Assembly: GCA_947568835.1 (NCBI GenBank)
Contig: OX387602.1
Coordinates: forward strand, 24,045,021 to 24,109,020
Length of the DNA stretch: 64,000 bases
Source: Protonemura montana
Lineage: Eukaryota > Arthropoda > Insecta > Plecoptera > Nemouridae
Direction of reading: 5' to 3'
The position numbers were made by a program, and so were the translations under genes. How positions within the stretch are numbered: the stretch's first letter is position 1; every line of letters starts with the position of its first letter. Below, one piece after another: positions 12,301 through 24,337 of this stretch. Under the pieces are notes generated by a model, which had not been told where the DNA came from, searched no databases, and saw only the letters and a list, made by a program, of their open reading frames with translations.

Positions 12301-13205
12301 AAATACCAAAGTTTTCGATGGGGCTTATCTTAGGACGTGATTACATACAAGTCAATTTGGGGTTAACTGTCAGTTACTAACAGGATATAGTAGAACAGAT
12401 TTGAGAAAAAAGAGATAATCATAGGCAGAAAAAATTATTTTGCTGCAAATTTTTGTATGGTCTTGGGAGAAAAGTGGATGAAGGTTTTTTTTGGGAGCTA
12501 GTGGTATCAGAAATCTTAAATATGGGCATAGAATTTTGAATAGGTAGGATTAGGTAGATTAGGTAGTAGTCAATGCGCTTGCTTCCGACCGTAATTAAGC
12601 CACATTAACTAAGTGAATAGGCACCACTAGTGTCCGCTAGGAACTCGATGGTGGCTTATAGCTAAAAAATATTCCGAAATCAACGAAATGACACAGTAGT
12701 TAGGTACCCACCTCGTCGTAGTTTGAGTCATTAAGATCCTCATCCTCATCTTCCTCCTCTTCTTTTTTCTTCGCACGCTTTGTTGGTGGGGCATGACGAT
12801 CGTCCCTAAAAAAAAAAAACAGTCCTTTGTTATTCGGCTGACACTGCCAACAGCAGACTTGAAAAAAAGCTAAAATCTGGTATAATCTACTTACGATACA
12901 TCATTGGCATCACGAGCTGGCCCAATATCGGAACGTGTGGTAAAGCCAGTGGCCCTGTGTACATAGAAAAGACAACATCAAGAATGTTGGCGACCGATCT
13001 AGAGGTGCACGAGCAACTTAAAAATATACTAATTTCAAATCTCATGTCAGAGCTCCCAAAGCCAATGGCTATAATCAAAGACCGCTATAATACACTATAC
13101 CATAACCTACCCACGACCAACTCCAGCGACATAGCCCAATGGCGCCGGAATACCCATGAAGTGTTTCTTGTTTCGGTTGACCAGAGCAGCCGGAGGTACG
13201 GCCAT
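3381..13205 (-). CDS. PRPF6: Pre-mRNA-processing factor 6 (U5 snRNP, PRP6 homologue)
   Basis: PRPF6 bridges U5 snRNP and U4/U6 snRNP in the tri-snRNP of the nuclear spliceosome. Seventeen exons are joined: 13205-13111, 12954-12895, 12805-12712, 11899-11764, 11670-11514, 10693-10418, 10073-9848, 8932-8700, 8141-7999, 7336-7158, 6665-6450, 6157-5816, 5312-5147, 4771-4597, 4197-4071, 3609-3499, 3422-3381. The sum is 2778 nt, or 925 aa (human 941), and every junction keeps frame. The N-terminal PRP1 domain has the hallmark [15 protein letters not shown] near the start, then an acidic [17 protein letters not shown] run. The middle includes the conserved [14 protein letters not shown]. From about residue 270 onward there are tandem HAT repeats (for example [18 protein letters not shown] and [15 protein letters not shown]). 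The last exon codes only 13 residues ([13 protein letters not shown]), matching the family's C-terminal end. Introns carry MITE copies. Start chosen at the first ATG before the GIPAPLGYV motif. Confidence 0.95.
5028..5060 (+). repeat. Isolated MITE terminal-repeat fragment
   Basis: GAAAAAAAACTATTTGAACT and the bases that follow match the terminal inverted repeat of the MITE at 9166-9395 (CTATTTGAACTGGGTTT). No partner end lies beside it, so it is a solo fragment in PRPF6 intron 13. Confidence 0.45.
5375..5690 (+). mobile_element. MITE family copy in PRPF6 intron 12
   Basis: Starts with ATGGTTTTTAGACTTATGTC and TAGCACTAGTTTT, shared with the copies at 9121 and 32885. It contains the shared inner segment (AGGATGCCTAGACAAGGCAATTG, TGTGGTTCTTTTCTCATTGG) and the GAAGTAACAGGCATACATTAC block. 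It ends in a degraded right end resembling AGTTGTTCTTTAACTTAGCA. Divergent, so an older copy. Confidence 0.6.
7436..7520 (+). mobile_element. Fragment of the same MITE family in PRPF6 intron 9
   Basis: CCTTGATAAAGTAACAGGTA, CAAGTTACAAAACGTCGGGG and AATTAGTTGTTCTTTAATTAGCAT correspond to the right third of the copies at 5375 and 9121. The left part is missing. It lies next to exon 10. Confidence 0.55.
9121..9395 (+). mobile_element. MITE with about 50-bp terminal inverted repeats, best-preserved copy
   Basis: Starting at 9166, GTTTTTAGAAAAACAATTTG and the AACTGGGTTTTGAATGCTAA that follows are repeated in reverse complement at the end (about 9345-9395, ending AGTTTTTCTAAAAAC). The interior holds GAAGTAACTAGTATATGTTAC and AACGTCGGGAAATTTAG, the family signature. 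A preceding segment (9121-9165, GGTTTTTAGACTCATGTCTAC) is shared with the other copies, so the real element may start there. No transposase. Located in PRPF6 intron 7. Confidence 0.75.
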
Positions 13206-13565
13206 CGCGCCTAAACTTGAGGTACTTGTAGGAAAAATCAAGTAAATAGTAACACCTGGTCACTACAACCCTACTTTTGTACTGTCGTTGATCAACCGAT
13301 GACGGCCATATTTGTTTATGGATAAAGAACTTTCTGGTGAGAAGCACCACTTCCACCAAAATATAACCAGATTTCCCCAGAAAAGTCACACATTTATTTA
13401 TAGGCTTTAACTATTTTTCAAAACAATCACTTGAAGAAAAAATAAGAACACGAATCGTGCAAATAAATATCTAAATAAATATATGGGTACACATTTTTTA
13501 GGAAGAGCTGCTAGTGTTGGTGCGTATTTCACTCTTGTAAGGAATGTGATGTGACGGACGTAGAG
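13206..13565. promoter_or_regulatory. PRPF6 5' flank and CYB5R4 3'UTR
   Basis: Only 360 bases separate the PRPF6 start from the stop of the upstream gene CYB5R4 on the same strand. An AATAAA on the minus strand (13398-13393) lies about 170 bases past the CYB5R4 stop, so the PRPF6 promoter must be in the remaining ~190 bases or overlap the CYB5R4 3'UTR. Confidence 0.5.
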
Positions 13566-16500
13566 TCAGCCAAGGAAGCAGTAGATGCCCGACTCTGGCA
13601 ACCCCTGACTTAGAAGCATCCTGCAAAAGAAAACCACGAAAAATAAGTCCAGCAATCTCCCAAATCTCACGATTACTAGTCCTTTGATATTAAAACAGCT
13701 CACTCTTTGACAGCATGAGTGAATCCGATTGGTCCGCAGACAAGCACCAAGGAATCAGTCTCCTGGAGCTTCAGTTCGGCTAGCAGCGACTGGTTGACTC
13801 GACCAGAACGGCCCGGCCAAGTAGGGCCTGGGTCCGACAACACAAATTCTACCGAAAACCTGCATTTTTCAGAACACAACAAAAGACATCTAGAAAATCG
13901 GTAGACAAATACAGCGATTTACATTTTCAATAATTTAGTACTAGCTAAAAAATAATACATGTAACATATTGCTTAAGCATCTATTTGTTTATCTTTTATA
14001 CTTCACCCATCATCTGGTAGATTTTTTTAAATATTTACTTCTAGATTCAAACCCTTTGTTATCTTTTACACACAAAACAATGGAAATGACATGGTAGCGG
14101 TGGTAGTTATACTGACCGTTGATCTTTTTTGCTGAACTCCTTCAACTGTTTTCTCCACAGGATGTCGGCTTTAGTTTTATTGAAGAACACCAGGTGCGCA
14201 TGAATTGGTTCCCTGCAACAGAGTGAAATATTATATAAATAACATTTCACCAGCTCTCAAGACAAGGGTAGATTTGATCTAGCTCTCCTCTATCCTAATT
14301 TCCCACTTCCTTCATTGATATAATCATACAATTGGATTCTTGAAATCACCAGTGACGCCAAAATATTGCTATGAAGGTGCAAATCTACCACGAAAGAATC
14401 TGTTATGGTTTCTGGATAAACCTTGTCCTCTTTTGCCCAAGCTACACGGAGTACAATTCGGATTAAATGACAGGTACCATTCAGATTGTAAAGTCTGCAC
14501 AGACCTAGTAGACCTCTCCAAGAAGTGCAGCACCGTTGACAACATGGGCGTGATCCCAGTTCCAGCAGCGAACATGGTGAGGTTGGCAACATTGAGCAGC
14601 GAATCCGGCTGAAAGCGACCATCAGGCCCAGTCACCTCGACCTTGTCACCCGGCGAAAGCGAGCAAAGCATGGGTGAGACAGCACCTTGCGGGTACCGCT
14701 TGACCATGAGACACAACCGGTTGTGTCCTGGACAGGCCGAGCAACCCGAACACGTGCCCGGCACTAGACATGCCGGGACTGGCGTGTACGATCGAGACAC
14801 CGTGCCATCTGTAATGCAAATGTTGAAAGTTATTGAATCCTTACACGAGCATACATAGAGTTGAAAGACAATAAAAGAGGCAATAAAAAGCCATAATTAT
14901 TTGAGAACAGGTCAAAGAGCAGCTCTTAAATTGACTTCAACTGTAATTCAGCAGCAACTCGATATGAGATACCCAGCACTTTACCGGTGATTGTTTCCAT
15001 CTGAACGTTGACATGGAGACCGGGAGGTAGGCAGATCATTTTTTTCCCTGTGCCAACGTCTGATTGGACCGAAAATAGCAAGAGCTGGGTATCGTGAGTG
15101 ACGGGCCGAGAGGACTCAAGCCGCAGGGACCACCGAGCTGGGGCTGCAACCATCTTCACCGGTTCCCGGTGGCATGCTGTCCATTGTTCCACCTCCTGGG
15201 TGACAAACATTTCTCCGTTAAGCTGTCTGCTAATAGAGTGCACCTGATGTAAATCCTTGCACCTTGGACTGAATTTCACCCAAGTACACAAACAGTGCTA
15301 CACCGGAGCCTCAAAATTGGCAAGAATACATTCGCAAAGGAAATTCATTTAATTTGTCGTGCAATTTTAGAAGGAGAGTATGTAATAAATGCTGTGGAAT
15401 TAATAGTATGGCAACAAAAAATGAGCAGATCTAAGATTAAAGTCTTGTAAGGTGTCCTGCAAATCATCCAAATCGCTTAAGCCTTTGGTTGCTATTCAAT
15501 TTTTTATCAAACATTTTTGCAAATCTTGAATTAAAAGAAAATACAAAAATATTTTTAAGTCTTTAAGATAAAAGATATAAGGTTTTTTAAGGTGTCTTGA
15601 AAATTTCATTAAAATTTGTTCAATTGTTTGAAAAGAATGGAGCAAACAAACGCACATAAAAACTACAAAAAAAAACATTTCGCTTCGGTCGCATCACTCA
15701 TCTAATTAAATTTTTCTCTGGTTATTACCTGGTCTAATAATGGCATATTCATTTCTCATTAGACCTCATTTACATTGGAATTTCCATGAGCACCTACACC
15801 AGAACCAATCACAATCTTGTAGAATGAGACAAAAAAGACCATTTAAACATGCTTTTGAGAGATTTTAGAACCTTTTTTATTCTGCCCTCAAATTTTAAAT
15901 TAACTGGACCATCAAGTTTCTGCCCAAACATAACCTCCCACCATACACACACCTTCTTCATGAACGTAGCCTGCACCATTCTGGCATTTATGACAATGTC
16001 GGGAGGCCATTGCACGTCTGCTTCGAACACCAGCTGAATCTCATCACAGAGCGCTGGCGCTGTGCTGTGGCTCACAGAATACAGTCGAAACAACATCTTT
16101 CTCCCATTGAGCTCAAGCCACGTGATTGGCCAGTGAGGTCCAGTCCAATCAGCCACTACGGTGACCGTGTAAGCGGTCTGGGTCCAATCGGCGGTTGCTG
16201 ATGGAGTACTACTGCAGACAGCCGAAACGGAGTCTACCACTGTAGGCGGCGGACACGAGGCAAGGGACGGTTGACGCTGGGAACCACTGGATGTAGGACC
16301 TGCAATTTTACAGTGGAGCAATATTAATTGTCTTGATGTTTTATAGGCTCAAAATGTAAATTTTTTCCCAGCTAAGTTTTAGTAACAAAAAGTGAGTGGT
16401 TATTCTAGGTCAAATCTTTAAAATATTTTCCTCTAAGAAATAAGGGTGTTTTTTAAAAGCAAGAGAAATAACTAAGCAGAGCATGATGGAAGATCTTCAT

Positions 16501-17585
16501 GGTTGATAGAATAAGCAAGTACTTCGGGTGGGTGATGCCACCAGCCGTCCGACCACGCACTTCTGCAGGATAGACGTGTAGTTGACGTAGGCGTGGGCAT
16601 CGTCGAAGGCTTCAGTGGCGTCGGTGCCAGCGACCAACAGGAGCTGGTCTTCTCCTCCAGGGTGGAACGGCAGGTAGTGGGTCACATTGAACACCATGCC
16701 TGCAGTCAAGGAATGTGATGAGATGGTCACTCAGTCACCAGTGATAGAATTTATAATTTTATGGCAGAGGTGCTTAGTAAAGATAATGGTTGATACATAC
16801 TTAATACAAGTGGACATTTTTGTTCAAGGTCAGGAACAGGGGCAGGAACTGGAATCCTAACTAGTTATTGTTCTAATTCCTGACAGTAACTCGTAGCTTT
16901 GCTGAACAAGATAAAAAACAAAGTCTCTCTGAGTTAACAACTAAAAGCTTGCACAGATTATTTATTCTGTTTAATTTTCTAAAACAAATTTGGAGAAGCA
17001 GCATTTCCCCAATTTTAAAACTACTTTGATTCCCAGAATTTACAGACCATAGAGAATTCTCCGTAGTCCATTCGTTAGGTCTTTTGTTACTATGATGTTT
17101 GGACACACATAAAATGGCAAAAACTTCCATAAGAATACAATTTTTAACTCCTGTAGTGCACTCACTTATTCATCAAAGATATAAATCTGCACTAAGACAT
17201 AATTTGGAAATTTTGTCAATATTTGGAAAAAATCATGATACTATACTCAGTACTCACCGCGGATGGCAATCCAGCAGTCGGATGACTTGCGATGTTTGGT
17301 CAGCTCTGCCTTTGTGACTTCTCGAGTTTGTCCACCGACACCAGTCAGATCAATGCCAGAATGTCCCAACTTTATCCAATCAATGAGCGCGCGGCCAGGC
17401 CCCAGGGATACCTTGTTGCGTGGGTTGCCTGCAATTGACAATGTGCAATTAGTCTTCTTGTAGCACCATCAGAGATGAAACTAAATGGTGCTGGCACTTC
17501 CCAAATTCCATTGTAATGTGAATTCCAGCTCACCCGTGGCCGAGCCGCTAGCAGTTGCGGATAATCCTGATGTGGACTTCTTCAT
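13566..17585 (-). CDS. CYB5R4: Cytochrome b5 reductase 4 (Ncb5or)
   Basis: An NAD(P)H-dependent flavohemoprotein in which a cytochrome b5 domain, a CS domain and a b5-reductase module are fused; linked to ER redox balance and fatty-acid desaturation. Nine exons: 17585-17534, 17428-17258, 16699-16523, 16299-15953, 15195-14985, 14808-14514, 14212-14117, 13859-13704, 13620-13566, summing to 1560 nt or 519 aa (human 521) with all phases consistent. The heme site is HPGG at residues 87-90 with the second ligand His110, a spacing of 23 as in the family. The CS domain spans roughly 155-260 (QTAYTVTV ... FEADVQWPPDI). Flavin motif RSYTP is at 325-329, the GAVSPML FAD loop at 361-367, the NAD(P)-binding AAGTGITPM from 400, and CGPIGF from 491. 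Intron 6 uses a weak donor (GTCTAC) demanded by the frame. A four-cysteine insertion at 333-345 is unusual. Confidence 0.95.
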
Positions 17586-17945
17586 GGCGTTAAACTGCTC
17601 AGACCGGAACAAAATCCAACATTTGCACAGTAACCATCCTCTAATTATGCTCCTTCTTCTTCAGGGCAAATGAATACTGGATGCAAGATTTGACCCACAT
17701 TTACATCGATCAGCTGGATTACATGCGTATTGTTGACACCGGTTTTTGACGTCTCTTCGATTGTGAATTTCGAGGTTAATGTTTAGGTTGGCAGCAATGG
17801 AAAGCCATTCAACCGCCATTTAACGCCTCGGAGTAATGTAGTGTGCGTCATCGCCTTTTCGCTCTTCGTTTCCTCCAAATTGGGGCCTAAATTCGGGTAA
17901 TCAATTTGAGGTAGCATTCTTTGAAGAGAAGCCGTAGCACACGGG
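17586..17945. promoter_or_regulatory. Shared divergent promoter region CYB5R4 / CNPPD1
   Basis: The two start codons face away from each other across 360 bases. Nothing else is coded here that is consistent with either gene, so the segment must hold both 5'UTRs and probably one bidirectional promoter. No TATA box is obvious at a suitable distance. Confidence 0.5.
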
Positions 17946-20420
17946 ATGTCTTCTTTAGACTCGGGCGTCCGACGCCGGAAACAGCCCTCAAAGATCAAGG
18001 TAGGTTCTAGCATATAGGTACTCGCTATGGTACTAGGTCCGGTATTCATTTTATGTTAACAGTATTTTACTACAGTGCTGTAAATGGTATTATAAATGTC
18101 CTTGTTTTAGTCAATGGGGGATCACAAGGCATTCCTGGCTCGAATAAAGAAGTCACTCTACTACGGAAAGCTGCCAGCCACTGACAGATTCTCCATGCCA
18201 GTTTCTGGTAAGGTCACCTTTGTTCTGGCTTTTTCAATGGTGATGGTGATAGGCATTGCACCTGCTTGGTAGTGTTAGGTTGTTTGTGTATTGTGAGTGA
18301 TTTTTTACGATTTTTGCTGTAGAGTTGGCAGCAGAGCTGTTCAGTAGTGCTCATGGCGGATTGCGGCGACTGGAACCCGGTGACGCTGGAGGAGTGTCTC
18401 GTGATGCATGTGCGTCTCCTTGCGCTCTTGTATTAGCATTGGTTTACCTTGATCGGCTGCGCTCTGCTGACCCTGATTACCTTCATCGAACCCCACCCAA
18501 TGAGCTCTTCCTAGTTTCTCTGGTAAGTACCCTGTCCTACTTTTTGTTCGACTCTGTACAATGACTTATAGTTTTATGATGCACAGACATGTAATTGAAT
18601 AGCTATTAACTTAAAATGTATATAGGATATGTAAATATGTATATATATATATATATATATTTATTCTATTTTCATTAGAAGTTACCATGGTCAGTCTTAA
18701 ACTGCCTTTGTTGAGGATTGCCAAATATATACAAAGATCTTTTTGATATAGTAAACTGTGACACAGTTAAGTGACCCAGTTTTGTTTATAAGTCTGAGAA
18801 AGTATTTCACCATTAAAGATTGAGATGTAGAAAGGACATAGTCACTTAAGGATATTCGAGAACAACTACAGCAGTCTTCCATAAGCGATCGGCTCTACCG
18901 AACAAATATTTCAAATTCTAATGGTCTAGATATTTAAAAGACTAGATCTAAACATTACTTTGCAGCGTTGCTTACGGTGAATTGTGGTTTCAGCTGGTAG
19001 CGAGCAAGTTCCTTCAAGATGAGGGCTCAGAAGACGAGGTGATTAGTGATGCGTGGGCTGCGTCAGCCCGCCTGAATCCTGCACAACTCAACGGCTTCGA
19101 ACGAGACTTCCTAAATGCAATTGTGAGTTTTGACTTTATGTTTGTATGCTATGACTCTCTCTAGGCATGAAAAAATGATCTAAACGAGGTCCTGAATTAG
19201 TTCATGTTACTCAGATTCAATACAGAGTGGCATTGTTAATTGTAAGTTACTTTGATTACAACATACCATGGACTATAATATGATTACCAGTTTGTTTAGC
19301 ACTTAATTCATACTGTGTTTGTTTTTCTAGGGCTGGGACGTGTTTGTGTCTTCTGCGGACTTCTGGCTGCGGCTAGCTCTACTCGAACGGCTGATAGCAG
19401 TCCGAGAAGCTTCGTCGCGTGGCTGGTTCACATATGCTGATCTCGTTGCCGTAGCTTCGGCCAATCACCTTGCTTCCCTGGCTCACACCATTCTCTCGGT
19501 AATAGATCATTTTGGTTGTTCTGCTTTGCATCACCAGACAAAAATTTACAGTATGCAAATCAAATGTTACAGTTGGTAACATTAACATACCAAAGTCAAC
19601 ATTTTAGCCAACAAAATTGATGTCGCTTGAAAAAAAGTGCTATTATTATTAATAATTCCCAGCCTTGACAGTGGTCGACAAGGCTTTGGCAGATTCCTTG
19701 CTCTTTGGACAAAAATGTTTTCAAACCAGAGTAAATTAGCTTTCTGGAGCTGAGGTCACAAACACCAACCAATAATTTACTGCTGTCCTAGCAGTGACAT
19801 ATCTGCATCCGTTCAATCTGAAATTAAATACTTAACTCTGGTATAAATATAGTTAGCTAGGCATTGTATGTATAAAAATGAAATTGTAAGCACCATGCAT
19901 TTTGATTCAGGTATCTGCGGTGTGTCTGGCAAGCTACACCGCTGGGGTCCTTGCTCTGATCGGCTCGTGCATCCTTGTGAGCCACATTCCAGGCTCGGCC
20001 ATTGGTCCGGCCCTAAGCTCCTCCTCTCTGGGTTCCGAGACCTCGCCCTCATCGACAATCGATACTGACCCGTTGCAAACACGACTGGACGATACACTCA
20101 CCTGGGCCAATGATGACTCATTGCCGATTAGTACTGGTTTCCCTGCAACCAATCACAATGCTGCATACTCATCACTCACCTATCAAGATCGACTCGGAAA
20201 TCGAGGAGACGACTGGTTAACTGATCCTGAAGCAGGACCGAGATGGCCGGCAAACGACGAGGCTGTGTTAGCGTGGTTGACTCTGGAACATACTGCCACT
20301 GCGAACGTGACTGTAGGTCACTACGGCAACAGCTCTTGGGTGTGGTGGTGGGACAGACTATGGCACAACAAGACCTGGTTCCTGCTAGCCCCACCGCTCT
20401 CTGTAGTGTGCCAGGCATGA
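17946..20420 (+). CDS. CNPPD1: Cyclin Pas1/PHO80 domain-containing protein 1
   Basis: A membrane-associated cyclin-fold protein of poorly known function. Six exons: 17946-17999, 18111-18207, 18323-18522, 18994-19122, 19331-19498, 19911-20420; 1158 nt, 385 aa (human 410), all frames consistent. Residues 20-35 carry a basic segment with the family's KKSLYYG motif. The cyclin-like domain spans about 50-215 and has SRDACASPCALVLALVYLDR, ASKFLQDEGSEDE and RGWFTYADL, which align well with human CNPPD1. A hydrophobic segment at about 218-242 (VCLASYTAGVLALIGSCILV) is a likely membrane span. The C-terminal ~140 residues are Ser/Thr/Trp-rich and not conserved. The poly(A) signal AATAAA is at 20491-20496. 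Earlier start codons are not apparent; the ATG at 17946 lacks a counterpart to the human N-terminus, so the exact start is less sure. Confidence 0.9.
18638..18662. repeat. (AT)n microsatellite
   Basis: About eleven AT dinucleotides in CNPPD1 intron 3. Confidence 0.85.
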
Positions 20421-21261
20421 TGCGGCCACAGGGGAGAACTAGAGTTACTTTTCCACCAAACATGTCTCAAGCCAAATGCTCTGCTTCTCCAATAAACAAT
20501 ATATTTTAACATTGCTCAAATCTGAGTTTTTCTTTGCAATTTCTTTCTGATACCAATGTTTTAATATGCAGACCTGCCAAGTCTCATAGGTCCATATTAC
20601 ACACATTACTTGTTGAGGAATTGGGAATTATGTATGCAACTGAGGGCAACTATGGGTATCCTAAGGTATGAAATGCCATTACAGCCATTAAAGCCAGAGA
20701 TGGCCTGAAGTGAAACAACTACATTGAAACGTGAAACAATAGAAGTTTATTGAGATATATTTAATAATTAACATTTAATTCTAGGCTAAAACACCTGGAG
20801 GGAGACGAGTCTACTGGTGAAGGGCAACAAGTGTCTAAAATCTCAGCGTGGCAAAAGACAGCTGCCTACCTAGAATGAGCGGCCCACGGGTTTAGTGTGG
20901 TTAGAAATAGCAGCGATGTGAAATAAATTAGTGGAAAGATTTGTGCCAACCTGAGACAATCGGATCTGTGAGTAGCTCTAGCCAAGTGTCGCCACGTAGG
21001 ACCATATCGTCAGATCAAAAATATTGGATAGTTCTTAAACATTGTAGAACAACCAACGTTGGCTCTAAAAATTACCTTGCTACTAATTCATAAATGATCT
21101 GACAAATTTGCCCTACACTGCTCTGATGCAAGCCTAGTCCTACTGTGGCGGCCAGCAGCTGCAGAGTGGGCCAAGCCGATCGTCTAAATTGTGTTAACAG
21201 TACGTATCAGCCATAGCGACGGGTAGTGTGGTTGGTTCTTTGGCGGTTCACGGAGCGGTTT
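20421..21261. other. Convergent 3' flanks of CNPPD1 and TMEM65
   Basis: CNPPD1's AATAAA (20491-20496) comes 70 bases past its stop. For TMEM65 an AATAAA on the minus strand at 20751-20746 would give a 3'UTR of roughly 500 bases. No additional exon is recognised between them. Confidence 0.5.
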
Positions 21262-23775
21262 TTAAGCGTCCACTGGGGCGGCCATGTCTGCATCATTTTG
21301 GTGTGCAGGAGGCAGTTCGCGCGGCTTTTTGTTGAGGAATAGCAATGGGAACATCCCAAGCAGGCAGCCAATTGTCACACCCAACACTCGACCCTGTAAA
21401 GAGGAAAGTGACTGAAGACTCGAAATTGAGGGGCCAGGTTTTGACATCAGGACATAGTGTAGGAAGATGTCCCATTGAAAAAGTTTTTAAAAGCAAGTAA
21501 TTGGCTTGTCGTGGTTGTTGGGGGCAAGCCCACCGAGTACCGACCAGGTTAGATGCTCGCCGGCTGGACGGCATGTCGAGCTGCGTGGCTGAAAGCTGCG
21601 GCGGCTTGATGCCAATGCTGAGCGCTAGACGCTCGACATACCAGGCTGATCCGATACCCATCACGTCTGAAATCGTGTTACCCAGCGCTGCTGCCGCCAT
21701 TGTCGACAAAACGACCATCGAGCCAATCGTCAGCTCAATCTGATCGCCCTGCAACCATCAAAACCGAGTCTCAGCAAATCTCAATACATCGTTGATCTCT
21801 TATGTTATCTGTTGATGGTGAATGTAATTGCCTAGAAAGGGAAAAAAATAGTCGACCGCAGAAATTATTCAATTGAATTGCAAGTGTTTGGTCAAAATTT
21901 CTTTGAATTGTATTTTCTTGCCTGCCCCCCCCCCTCCCCCCTTTCACACACAGAACCACTTTTACCAAATTTTATTTTTGGATTTTGAAGTCCAGGTCTT
22001 GGGGTTAACTCACGAGCTGACTTGATAGGAAGCGAATGGGATGCCCAATGTCAGTATCTTGTCTTGGAAGTAATTATCTCAAAAAAGAGTTGTTTATGTG
22101 TGGTCTTTGGGCCCCCTCAATGCAAAAGAGTTGGCTACTTTCAAAGGTCGGTATTGTCATTGCAATGCTGGTACTCACAGCAAGAATCATGCAGAAGTTG
22201 TCGAGGAAGCCAAATCCAACAAATGGGATTGCATTGTGCACCACAACTGCAAGCAACATAACAGCATTATTCACTTTGGGTTCCACTGGAGCCTAAGAAT
22301 TAAGAGAGGCTTAGAAGGTTGCAAATACCTGTGAACAGCTCTTGGGTGTTGGGTGGTGGCACTGTTTCAGCTGCAAGATTACAAAGTGTTATTGTATCTC
22401 ATGCACCACATGATGTATGCCAAAGAATTTTAGTGAACTTCACATTTCATAGCCACTGACCTAATTCTTTTTTTAATTGGAGTGCAACTACAATACACTA
22501 ATGTTCAAGGGTAAGAAATTACTTTGATAACAAGACATTGTGAAAGACTTCCTTAAAATAGGTATTTAGGATGCTAAAACCATTTAGATAGACATTTAGA
22601 TGTAAGTAACAACAGCATGTAGTTTAGTACCTATAGGCTATTGCATATGATGGTATGAAATGAGCAGGTTGATTATCCAAAACTACGCTCCAAAACATAA
22701 AGTTGATAAGGTTTGTTGCATCTCACATAACAAATCATTCTTCGGAATAAGATTCAAGCAAATCATAGATCTAGAGTTGAGCTAATCGACTTTTCTGTGC
22801 GGACACATAATGAGAAGGAGTGAGAGAGAAAGAGAGCTTCTTACGTGAGCCAAGTGCAGGATGCGCGAGTGAAAGAGAGAGAGAGAGAGATTTATAAATG
22901 TATTAGTTGACATGCTCAAGGCATTAAAAGTTCTGTTTACCGGGTGAAAATGGCTGAGGTTTAGTTCTCTAGCACATATTTATTTACTTTGGAGTACTTT
23001 TCTTCATCACTGTAAGCCAAGGAGGAACCACTCATCTCACTTTACTATCTATCAGATGACAGATATTTCTGCTATCAGATATTATTACTTCTATTACTAC
23101 AATACTAAAATGAGACTGATGCAAAGAAGTAGGAGACATGATGTTTTATATTGGTTCAGGTTATATTAGCTAACACTGGTCAATTTCCCAACAATGTGGG
23201 TTCGGAGTCCCCCGCTGGCTTGAGTGATAAATCACTAGCAAGAATTCAGATTCAAAAGAGTGGGGCTTAAAAGGAAAGCCTCAAGAGAAAATTACTGATT
23301 GAAAAAGGGAGGTAAAGTGTGTTATCTAAAATTTGTAGGACAGATGCATACCATATTTTTTCTGTAGCCAATCGTCAGGCACGGCACAATATGATCCTGT
23401 AGGGTCAACATCGCCCAGTGTGGGTAATTTGGACGGCCGTCCAAACGTTGACCGCCAACGAATGCCAGCCAGTTGCCCTGCAAATATAGTAATCACTACT
23501 TGAAGCTGCCTCGAATCATCGCTACCAGTCACTGCCAAACTCAGGCACCCACCTTCGTACTCCTCCCGTGTTTGTTTCGACTGATACTCATGCAAAGCTG
23601 TCTCTAGATCAATCCGCTCCTCTTTGGTAAGATGCAGAATCAGGTCCTGCATCTGTTGCTTAGTTAGGGGAGCCGTGGAATCCGACTTGATCTCTCGAAC
23701 AGACGTTCGACAGCCAGACGGCGCCAGCCAGCCCTTGCCGAAACGGCGGGCCAGCCCTAGCACACCCCTAGACAT
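21262..23775 (-). CDS. TMEM65: Transmembrane protein 65 (mitochondrial inner membrane)
   Basis: TMEM65 is a mitochondrial inner-membrane protein implicated in mitochondrial sodium/calcium exchange. Six exons: 23775-23553, 23477-23352, 22370-22329, 22246-22179, 21748-21545, 21393-21262; 795 nt, 264 aa, with all junctions in frame. The 42-nt third exon (ETVPPPNTQELFT) matches the human PPPTPGQL segment and is too short to see as an ORF. The N-terminus is Arg/Ser-rich (MSRGVLGLARRFGKGW), as expected for a mitochondrial presequence. Three hydrophobic segments follow: VHNAIPFVGFGFLDN and onward; STMAAAALGNTISDVMGIG; and VLGVTIGCLLGMFPLLFL. These are the family's most conserved blocks. An insertion of about 40 residues (RWRSTFGRPSK...) before the first membrane segment is absent from the human protein. 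The gene is divergent from ARFRP1. Confidence 0.93.
22817..22891. repeat. GA-rich simple repeat
   Basis: Two GA-rich tracts, the second (22871-22890) nearly pure (GA)n, in TMEM65 intron 2. Confidence 0.7.
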
Positions 23776-24337
23776 CGACGACGTCTAGTGTCTTACGGTA
23801 AGGACGGACATTCTATGGCAGGACATCGTTTTCGTCAAAGATGATCGGGGCTTGCATCAAAATGTGCGCAACTACCAGAAGAAATAAAATTAAACTGAAC
23901 CGCAAGTGTCACTTGTCACTCACGAGACGAGCCTTGCTGCTCGCAGCTGACTCACTGACACTGATTTGTTAAGTTGGTAATGCGTTGCGGTGGGAGGAGC
24001 CGCGGGCGCAACCAGCAGCAACAGTAACCGACCACAATCTTTGACCGCGTTAACATGCGGAGCTGACGTTTACAAAAGTTAACTTTTTAAGTATCATTTT
24101 CGATTGGGGCAGCGACCGTCAAGGAAATATAAATTTAGTGCCAAACGATACTTGTCTCTAATGTCCAGAATGGGTGCTCGAATTACTCCAAGCTATGCTC
24201 CAAGCCTTGGTGATTTAAATTGAATTACGGCAGGTTCTCACCAGACCTGACGTTTCAGTTGCCAGGACTTATAACATCAATGCAACATTGGTTATCTTAT
24301 TATTAGAAGACATCATCACTGAATTAAATCTCCGATC
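23776..24337. promoter_or_regulatory. Shared divergent promoter region TMEM65 / ARFRP1
   Basis: 562 bases separate the two outward-facing start codons. The part near TMEM65 is GC-richer (about 23930-24070). No coding exon fits here, so it should contain both 5'UTRs and one or two promoters. Confidence 0.5.

Noticed and set aside
17783-18049. Minus-strand 88-codon open frame upstream of CYB5R4, considered as its first exon
   Set aside because: It overlaps CNPPD1 exon 1, shows no family similarity, and the exon at 17585-17534 joins in phase and yields the expected 519-aa length.
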